Position numbers and translations under genes: made by a program. Below, one piece after another: positions 58,735 through 64,000 of a stretch of DNA of 64,000 nucleotides; position 1 is the first letter of the stretch, and each line of letters opens with the position of its first letter. The notes beneath the pieces are model-generated. The model was not told where the DNA came from. It searched no databases and worked only from the letters and a program-made list of their open reading frames with translations. The stretch lies in NCBI RefSeq assembly GCF_044197065.1, contig NZ_JBIQOI010000001.1, positions 620,001-684,000 of the forward strand. The letters run 5' to 3'. This DNA comes from Kluyvera ascorbata_C. Lineage in GTDB: Bacteria; Pseudomonadota; Gammaproteobacteria; Enterobacterales; Enterobacteriaceae.

Positions 58735-60159
58735 TTACTGCTTCACTTTCTTCGACACCGAACTGCCTGCGTCCCTCGTTAAGTGCAGCGTATCAATCAT
58801 CCCCACCAGACAAATCAGCGCGATAAAGATGAACGCCAGACGGAAGCTGATGCCTGGCACATCGCTGAGGCTCAGTACGGCGCTGACTTTCTCACCCAAA
58901 CGAATACCGATAGCGCCAAGCGTAATGCCAAGGCCGATAGCCAGCTGGCTGGCGGTGCTGAATAACGTGTTGGCATAACTCATCTGTGTGGACGGTACGT
59001 CGGCAAAGGCCAGCGTACTGACCCCGGTGAACTGAATGGAACGGAATACGCCGCCAAGGTAGAGCACCAGCATGATCACCCACACCGGTGTGTGCGGCGT
59101 TAAGAAGGCGCAGGCAACCAGCGCTATGACGTTTAACGCGCCATTAATCAACAGCAGGCGGCGGAACCCTAGCTTGCGAATGAGTGGCGTGGTGGCCGGT
59201 TTAATCGTCAGGTTACCCACGAATACCGCCAACACCAGCAGGCCGGAATGGAACGGGTCCATCCCGAAGCCCACCTGAAACAGCAGCGGTAGCAGGAACG
59301 GCACGGCGCTGATGGAGGCGCGAAATAGCGATCCCCCGTACATGGTGACTTTAAACGTCGGGACCTGTAGGGCGTCCATACGAATCATTGGCCATGGGCT
59401 GTTGCGGAAGTGGCGCAGCGCGTAATAGAAGGTGACACCACCAAGTACCAGCAGGCCAACGATTAACCCACCTTGTAATTTTTCAGCCCCCAGCAGTTCC
59501 ATGGCATAGACCAGGCTCACCATTGAGACCGAGGTTGCCACAAATCCTGGCAGGTCAAAGGGTCTTCGTTCATCGTCACGGATATTGGGGATTATCTTCA
59601 ACGCCAGAAGAATGGCGATGATGCCAAGTGGGACGTTAATAAAGAAAATCCAGCGCCAGTCGGCAACTTTGGTGATGAATCCGCCGAGCGGTGGCCCAAT
59701 GATGGGGGCGATTAACGCGGGCCAGGTGAGCGTGGCGATGGCGGTAATCAATAGGTGCTTGGGCGTGGTGCGTAGCACAGCGAGTCGCCCGACCGGCACC
59801 ATCAGCGCACCGCCGACGCCTTGCAAAATACGCATGGCCACAAAACTGTGCGCGCTGGTGGCCAGGCCACAAAAGACGGAAGAGACGGTGAAGATTGCCA
59901 GCGCAAGGCTGAAGATGGTTCTGGCGCCGAAGCGATCCGCAATCCAGCCGCTGGCGGGGATGAGTACGGCGAGGGTGATCAGATAGGCGCTGATGCCGAT
60001 ATTCAGGTCGACGGCTTCAACGCCAAATGTTTTCGCCATATCAGGAAGGGCGGTGGCAATCACCGTACCATCCAGGAACTCCATAAAGAATGCACCGGCC
60101 ACAAGCAGCGCAGCAGGGGATACCCCGCGACTCGCCTGGGCCTGGAGAGGCTCACTCAT
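58735..60159 (-). CDS. DHA2-type MFS exporter (MdtD-like)
   Basis: 474 residues with about fourteen membrane helices. DHA2 motifs: FMEFLDGTVIATALPDMAKT in helix 1, motif A GWIADRFGAR between helices 2 and 3, and motif C GPPLGGFI in helix 5. The subfamily exports drugs, dyes or metabolites by proton antiport; the substrate is unknown. It is likely acquired with or near the HD-GYP and RpiB-like genes, as the three lie between yecR and azuC. Confidence 0.87.
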   Translation of the reverse strand: MSEPLQAQASRGVSPAALLVAGAFFMEFLDGTVIATALPDMAKTFGVEAVDLNIGISAYLITLAVLIPASGWIADRFGARTIFSLALAIFTVSSVFCGLATSAHSFVAMRILQGVGGALMVPVGRLAVLRTTPKHLLITAIATLTWPALIAPIIGPPLGGFITKVADWRWIFFINVPLGIIAILLALKIIPNIRDDERRPFDLPGFVATSVSMVSLVYAMELLGAEKLQGGLIVGLLVLGGVTFYYALRHFRNSPWPMIRMDALQVPTFKVTMYGGSLFRASISAVPFLLPLLFQVGFGMDPFHSGLLVLAVFVGNLTIKPATTPLIRKLGFRRLLLINGALNVIALVACAFLTPHTPVWVIMLVLYLGGVFRSIQFTGVSTLAFADVPSTQMSYANTLFSTASQLAIGLGITLGAIGIRLGEKVSAVLSLSDVPGISFRLAFIFIALICLVGMIDTLHLTRDAGSSVSKKVKQ

Positions 60160-60302
60160 GGTTGTTTTACCCTATCAAAATAATTTTTAAAATTTATAGC
60201 TTTTGTAGTTTTGGTAAGTGGTCGATTTCTATAACAAATTTTTTATAAATTTAACGCAATCGATAAAAATAATGTGATTTTTGTCGCAAAACGGTTGATT
60301 TT

Positions 60303-60318
60303 TGTGATGGTGGTCATA
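60303..60318 (+). promoter_or_regulatory. CRP-like site upstream of azuC
   Basis: TGTGA-N6-TCATA, overlapping a TATTATG -10-like element (60317-60323). In E. coli azuC is repressed by CRP, which fits a site covering the promoter. Confidence 0.6.
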
Positions 60319-60368
60319 TTATGTGCGTAAAGACAATAACACCTGCATAACAAAACCGGAGCATCAAC

Positions 60369-60458
60369 ATGAAACAGCGCATGCGTAAAATCCTCAAAAG
60401 CATGTTTGAGAACTACTGCAAAACTTTCAAAGACGTACCGCCAGGCGCTATGTTCTGA
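60369..60458 (+). CDS. azuC: AzuC, small membrane-associated protein (also AzuCR RNA)
   Basis: 29 codons, MKQRMRKILKSMFENYCK followed by TFKDVPPGAMF. GGAGC at 60358-60362 is the ribosome site. E. coli AzuC has 28 residues and interacts with GlpD; its mRNA AzuCR also acts as a base-pairing small RNA. An in-frame ATG at 60381 would give a start nearer the E. coli one. A strong terminator follows directly, as for a small-RNA gene. Confidence 0.92.
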   Translation: MKQRMRKILKSMFENYCKTFKDVPPGAMF

Positions 60459-60464
60459 TAAAAA

Positions 60465-60488
60465 AACCTGCCACGGCAGGTTTTTTTA
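60465..60488 (+). terminator. azuC/AzuCR terminator
   Basis: ACCTGCC-ac-GGCAGGT and seven T; the 3' end of the dual-function RNA. Confidence 0.9.
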
Positions 60489-60538
60489 TCTTCTGCGAAA
60501 GTAGGGTACTATTACGCTCCGCAAAATAGGAGCAAAAA

Positions 60539-60790
60539 ATGTCTCAGAACCTGACCCCGAACGATGAACTGGTTTCCGATGTGGTAGCCTGCCAGCTCGT
60601 TATCAAACAGATCCTCGACGTTATCGACGTTATCGCCCCGGTTGAAGTCCGTGAAAAAATGGCGAGCCAACTGAAATCCATCGATTTTACCACCCACCCA
60701 GCAGGGGCTGACCCGGTGACGCTGCGCGCGATTCAGAAAGCGATTGCACTGATTGAGCTGAAGTTTGCGCCACAGGATGCAACGCACTAA
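60539..60790 (+). CDS. yecJ: YecJ, small conserved protein (DUF2766)
   Basis: 83 residues, the E. coli YecJ length, with ELVSDVVACQLVIKQILDVI and AIQKAIALIELKF. All-helical and acidic; function unknown. AGGAGC precedes the ATG. Confidence 0.93.
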   Translation: MSQNLTPNDELVSDVVACQLVIKQILDVIDVIAPVEVREKMASQLKSIDFTTHPAGADPVTLRAIQKAIALIELKFAPQDATH

Positions 60791-60834
60791 TACGCGGTGA
60801 GGTTTCAGGGCAAGCGGCCCAGAATACCCATAAA

Positions 60835-60859
60835 AGAAGGGCGGAGATGCCGCCCTTCT
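60835..60859. terminator. Bidirectional terminator between yecJ and ftnB
   Basis: AGAAGGGCGG-agatg-CCGCCCTTCT, ten perfect pairs. Confidence 0.75.
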
Positions 60860-60867
60860 GAAATCAA

Positions 60868-61371
60868 TTAATGATGCTGTTGAGTCACGATATTCAGCAG
60901 ATGCTGGTCGGTTTGTTGAATGCAAAGACCCGCTTTTCGTGCGCTGCGAACTTCATCCAGAATTGTCTTCAGCAAGATACCATCCTGTTCCTGCTCTTCT
61001 TCCAGGGCGCTCAGGAACGTCAGGGTGCTATCGTCATGAAGCACTTTGGCTTGTTCAGTTAATTCTGACAGTGTAGAAGCTCGTTGGTCGTGGTCTTCAA
61101 GGGTTTTCAGGAAAAGATCTTCAAGGGTTGCGCATTTATCTTCGTTAGTTTCAAAAGCTTTAACCACCGGATAAGCGCCAGATTTCTTCATATAGTCGAA
61201 CACGCGCATCATCTGCGTGACGCTGGACTGAGCTCGTGAACGTAGAAACGTCGCGGTCCCATTCAGCCGATGTTCTGAGCACCACTCGCTCAAACGCAAA
61301 TAATGATTAGATGCAGAAAACTCAAGATTCATCTGTGCATTAAGCTTTTGAACCATTCCTGGAACTGCCAT
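60868..61371 (-). CDS. ftnB: FtnB, ferritin-like protein
   Basis: 167 residues from ATG 61371 (MAVPGMVQKLNAQMNLEFSA); longer starts in the frame are not conserved. A ferritin four-helix bundle in which several ferroxidase residues differ from FtnA (for example SSVTQMMRVFDY in place of EEMTHMQRLFDY, as in known FtnB). In Salmonella FtnB supports repair of Fe-S enzymes and virulence rather than bulk storage. Confidence 0.94.
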   Translation of the reverse strand: MAVPGMVQKLNAQMNLEFSASNHYLRLSEWCSEHRLNGTATFLRSRAQSSVTQMMRVFDYMKKSGAYPVVKAFETNEDKCATLEDLFLKTLEDHDQRASTLSELTEQAKVLHDDSTLTFLSALEEEQEQDGILLKTILDEVRSARKAGLCIQQTDQHLLNIVTQQHH

Positions 61372-61999
61372 ACAAATATCCTTATTACTGGTAGGAACGA
61401 TACGCGTTAAATCGCATAGTTCGTAATAGCCGCTAACCATGCGCTATTTCCGCGTTAGAGTGTGACTACATATTACCTGTAGTCCTTGCGTCTGACTTTG
61501 GGATATTAATTCCCCTCGTCAGATAAAAGAATACTCTTAGTATGGATATAAGAAAAGTCTCACGGGTTCCTTTTTACGTTTCGTTACAACCTATATTAGA
61601 ATTAACGCTTTAGGCAGAGATATATGTTCTTAACGCGATGATTAGTAGTGAATATAACGAGTTTGTATAGTCTCCGTAAGGCTTTGTTAACATGGGCTTT
61701 GCTAGAGTGTCGTTTGCATTTAAAAATGTGATCGCGATCTTGTTTTCCAAGGAATAGTAAAGTTATCGCGAAATTAATACGTATTATTTACGATGAATGG
61801 CATTTTACGAATAATGTCTGCCAGACAAAGTATGTATTTTTAAGTGGCTGTCTTGAATATTAAAACAAGGTTGAGTTTGTTTTAGAACATTTTTTCTATT
61901 AGACAGTCTGTAGATGCTTTTCGCCGTAATTAAGGGTACGCAAGTTCTTCCCGTTTGCGCCTCAGGGAAGTTGCGTTGATTAAAATGACAGGAGTTAAA
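61372..61999. other. ftnB to DJ-1-like intergenic region
   Basis: 628 bp, AT-rich, no gene supported. A TGTGA-containing palindrome GATCGCGATC lies near 61730. The frame from 61955 is the untranslated lead-in to the DJ-1-like gene. It may hold regulatory DNA for divergent ftnB and the DJ-1-like gene. Confidence 0.5.
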
Positions 62000-62557
62000 A
62001 TGAAACAGGTTGCTGTACTGCTGGCCCCAGGCTTTGAAGAAGGGGAAGCGATTGTCACGATTGATATCCTACGTCGTCTGCACATTGGCGTTGAACTGGT
62101 GTCCTGCGCTGAGTCCCGTGCGGTTGTCAGCTACCACGATATTCCGATGGTTGCAGACGCGACGCTGGCAGAACGCCTTGATACGCTGTACGACGCAGTT
62201 GTCCTACCAGGCGGCCCTCAGGGAAGCGTGAATCTAGCGGCGAATGCCGATGTCATTAAGTTCGTTGAAGCCCACGATGCAGCGGGTAAGTTTATCTGCC
62301 CAATCTGCTCTGCGGCGGCACGCGTATTAGCAGGTAATGACTTGCTGAAAGGACGCCGTTACGTTTGCTCTGGGGATTTATGGCAGGATGTAAAAAATGG
62401 CGAATATGTTGATGCGCCGGTTGTCGAAGATGGCAATCTGATTAGCGGCAAAGGCTTTGGTCATGTCTTTGATTTCGCCTTCACCGTTGCCGCTCGCCTG
62501 TTGGGTGATGAAGCACCGGTACGCGACCATGCCGATCACATCTATTACCGCTGGTAA
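62000..62557 (+). CDS. DJ-1/PfpI superfamily protein (YajL-like)
   Basis: 185 residues from ATG 62000, with CAGGAG at 61990-61995. It starts MKQVAVLLAPGFEEGEAIV, with the acidic residue near 14-16. The nucleophile-elbow Cys103 lies in FICPICSAAARVLA, and GGPQGSVNL is the conserved loop. DJ-1-type members act as chaperones, glyoxalases or deglycases, usually under oxidative or carbonyl stress. It is additional to the E. coli ftnB-araF order. Confidence 0.87.
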   Translation: MKQVAVLLAPGFEEGEAIVTIDILRRLHIGVELVSCAESRAVVSYHDIPMVADATLAERLDTLYDAVVLPGGPQGSVNLAANADVIKFVEAHDAAGKFICPICSAAARVLAGNDLLKGRRYVCSGDLWQDVKNGEYVDAPVVEDGNLISGKGFGHVFDFAFTVAARLLGDEAPVRDHADHIYYRW

Positions 62558-62860
62558 TTGTTAACAAATTCCGGCTAAAGGGATTTTCCCACTCGTTATA
62601 TAGATAAATCTGCTACCCCCTGGCGTGAATTGTCAGACAATTCACGCTTTCTATATGTACTTATTTGCTGAATATATGCATCACCCTACTGTAATTCAGC
62701 GGTGTGATGCCGCTCTCTTCTGGAAAACGCATTCCGGGCTATTAATGTTTCAACAACGTTAACGCTGTTAATAATACGGCTAATACTTTGTTTTATGTCT
62801 AATTTAAATCACCTATTTGATTTTTCCCTACATAAAAGAACATTAAGGCTGGAGTTAACC
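62558..62860. other. araF upstream region
   Basis: 303 bp. The first part holds the DJ-1-like terminator (62623-62650). A GCATCAC...GTGATGC inverted repeat spans 62679-62710. The araFGH promoter with AraC and CRP sites is expected here, but I cannot place the operators by eye. Confidence 0.5.
62623..62650 (+). terminator. Terminator after the DJ-1-like gene
   Basis: GCGTGAATTG-tcaga-CAATTCACGC, ten perfect pairs, then TTT. Confidence 0.7.
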
Positions 62861-63841
62861 ATGCACAAATTTACCAAAGCGCTGGCGGCCATTGGTCTGG
62901 CAGCGGTTATGTCACAATCAGCTATGGCTGAAAACCTCAAGCTCGGTTTTTTAGTTAAACAACCCGAGGAACCCTGGTTCCAGACGGAATGGAAATTTGC
63001 CGATAAAGCCGGTAAAGACCTCGGCTTTGACGTAATTAAAATTGCCGTGCCCGACGGAGAGAAAACGCTGAATGCGATCGATAGCCTGGCGGCTAGCGGC
63101 GCGAAAGGGTTTGTTATCTGTACCCCCGACCCAAAACTGGGGCCAGCCATTGTGGCGAAAGCGCGCGGCTATGACATGAAAGTGATAACCGTCGACGATC
63201 AGTTCGTGAACGCCAAAGGTAAACCGATGGAAGATGTGCCGCTGGTGATGATGGCGGCGAGCGAAATTGGCGCGCGTCAGGGCCAGGAGCTCTACAAAGA
63301 GATGCAAAAGCGCGGTTGGGATGTGAAAACCACTGGCGTGATGGCCATTACCGCGAACGAACTGGATACGGCGCGTCGTCGTACTACCGGTTCAATGGAC
63401 GCATTGAAAGCGGCGGGCTTCCCGGAAAAACAGATCTATCAGGTTCCGACCAAATCTAACGATATCCCCGGTGCATTCGATGCCGGTAACTCCCTGCTGG
63501 TACAGCATCCGGAAGTGAAGCAATGGCTGATTATCGGCATGAACGACAACACCGTGCTGGGTGGCGTGCGTGCGACGGAAGGCCAGGGCTTTAAAGCGGC
63601 CAACGTCATCGGTATCGGCATTAACGGCGTTGATGCGGTCAACGAGCTTTCTAAAGCACAGGCCACCGGCTTCTTCGGCTCTTTACTGCCAAGCCCGGAT
63701 ATTCACGGCTATAAAACCAGCGAACTGCTCTACAACTGGGTACAGAAAGGCGCTGAGCCACCGAAATTTACTGCGGTGACTGACGTAGTGCTGATTACCC
63801 GCGATAACTTCAAAGAAGAACTGGCGAAAAAAGGCCTCTGA
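62861..63841 (+). CDS. araF: AraF, periplasmic L-arabinose-binding protein
   Basis: 326 residues from ATG 62861 (GGAG at 62851-62854). The signal peptide is cut after QSAMA (residue 23). The mature protein starts ENLKLGFLVKQPEEPWFQTE, the arabinose-pocket opening of AraF, and keeps NDNTVLGGVRATEG and GIGINGVDAV. It hands arabinose to AraGH. The longer open frame (from 62795) lacks a ribosome site. Confidence 0.96.
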   Translation: MHKFTKALAAIGLAAVMSQSAMAENLKLGFLVKQPEEPWFQTEWKFADKAGKDLGFDVIKIAVPDGEKTLNAIDSLAASGAKGFVICTPDPKLGPAIVAKARGYDMKVITVDDQFVNAKGKPMEDVPLVMMAASEIGARQGQELYKEMQKRGWDVKTTGVMAITANELDTARRRTTGSMDALKAAGFPEKQIYQVPTKSNDIPGAFDAGNSLLVQHPEVKQWLIIGMNDNTVLGGVRATEGQGFKAANVIGIGINGVDAVNELSKAQATGFFGSLLPSPDIHGYKTSELLYNWVQKGAEPPKFTAVTDVVLITRDNFKEELAKKGL

Positions 63842-63904
63842 GTCCTGATAATTCTCCCTTCGCGACAGCGGAGGGAGACGGGTCGTGTCATTGTGGAGGT
63901 TGTG

Positions 63905-64000
63905 ATGCAACAGTCTACCCCTTATCTCTCTTTCCGCGGTATTAGCAAAACCTTCCCCGGCGTAAAAGCGCTGTCCGATATTAGCTTTGATTGCTATAGC
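63905..64000 (+). CDS. araG: AraG, arabinose ABC transporter ATPase (5' end only)
   Basis: The first 32 codons, MQQSTPYLSFRGISKTFPGV, identical in pattern to E. coli AraG; the window ends before Walker A. GGAGG lies at 63895-63899. It is the second gene of araFGH, 63 bp after araF. Confidence 0.94.
   Translation, partial: MQQSTPYLSFRGISKTFPGVKALSDISFDCYS

Overview
The window is chromosomal DNA of a motile member of the Enterobacteriaceae. Protein sequences and gene order follow Escherichia coli and Salmonella closely (yedA-yedI-yodC-dgcQ-dsrA-yodD-dsrB-rcsA, flagellar region IIIb, fliC/fliA/fliZ, the cystine/sdiA/uvrYC/pgsA block, glyW-cysT-leuZ, yecA-tyrP-yecH-ftnA-yecR, azuC-yecJ-ftnB, araFG). 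The accessory content points to a relative such as Citrobacter, Enterobacter or a neighbouring genus rather than E. coli itself. I cannot name the species from the sequence alone.

Layout. 1-5341: efflux protein YedA (cut by the window edge), YedI, YodC, the diguanylate cyclase DgcQ, the small RNA DsrA, YodD, DsrB and the capsule regulator RcsA with an RcsAB box. 5342-16539: fliRQPONML and fliKJIHGF on the minus strand, with divergent fliE. 16521-20243: a 3.7-kb cryptic prophage remnant in the 3' end of fliE, bounded by a 15-bp direct repeat. It carries a membrane acyltransferase and a compact lysis cassette. 20259-26213: a REP pair, yedD, fliTSD, fliC (with a diverged central domain), fliA and fliZ. 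26300-34481: tcyJ-dcyD-tcyL-tcyN, sdiA, yecF, uvrY-uvrC and pgsA. 34633-34920: tRNA genes for Gly, Cys and Leu.

34864-42079: a 7.2-kb genomic island in leuZ, flanked by perfect 124-bp repeats that duplicate the tRNA 3' half and its terminator. It holds an integrase fragment cut by an IS911-like element, a VOC-fold protein, a GAF-GGDEF-EAL protein, unknown secreted and membrane proteins, and a dead Tn3-type transposase. 42272-51847: cbpM-cbpA, terC-like, a HAD phosphatase, a complete branched-chain amino acid ABC transporter (liv-type) and a LysE exporter. This block has no counterpart between leuZ and yecA in E. coli as I know it. 51925-55369: yecA, tyrP (with a TyrR box), yecH, ftnA, yecR. 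55455-60159: an HD-GYP protein, an RpiB/LacA-like protein and a DHA2-type exporter. 60369-64000: azuC, yecJ, ftnB, a DJ-1/PfpI protein, araF and the start of araG.

How it fits together. The core is the motile/sessile switch: flagellar assembly and its regulators (fliA, fliZ, fliT) lie beside RcsA, DsrA and DgcQ, which favour capsule, RpoS and cellulose. Two further c-di-GMP enzymes in accessory segments (EAL on the leuZ island, HD-GYP at 55455-57641) would act on the same second messenger. Both mobile segments are defective: the fliE remnant has no integrase and the leuZ island has only a truncated one.
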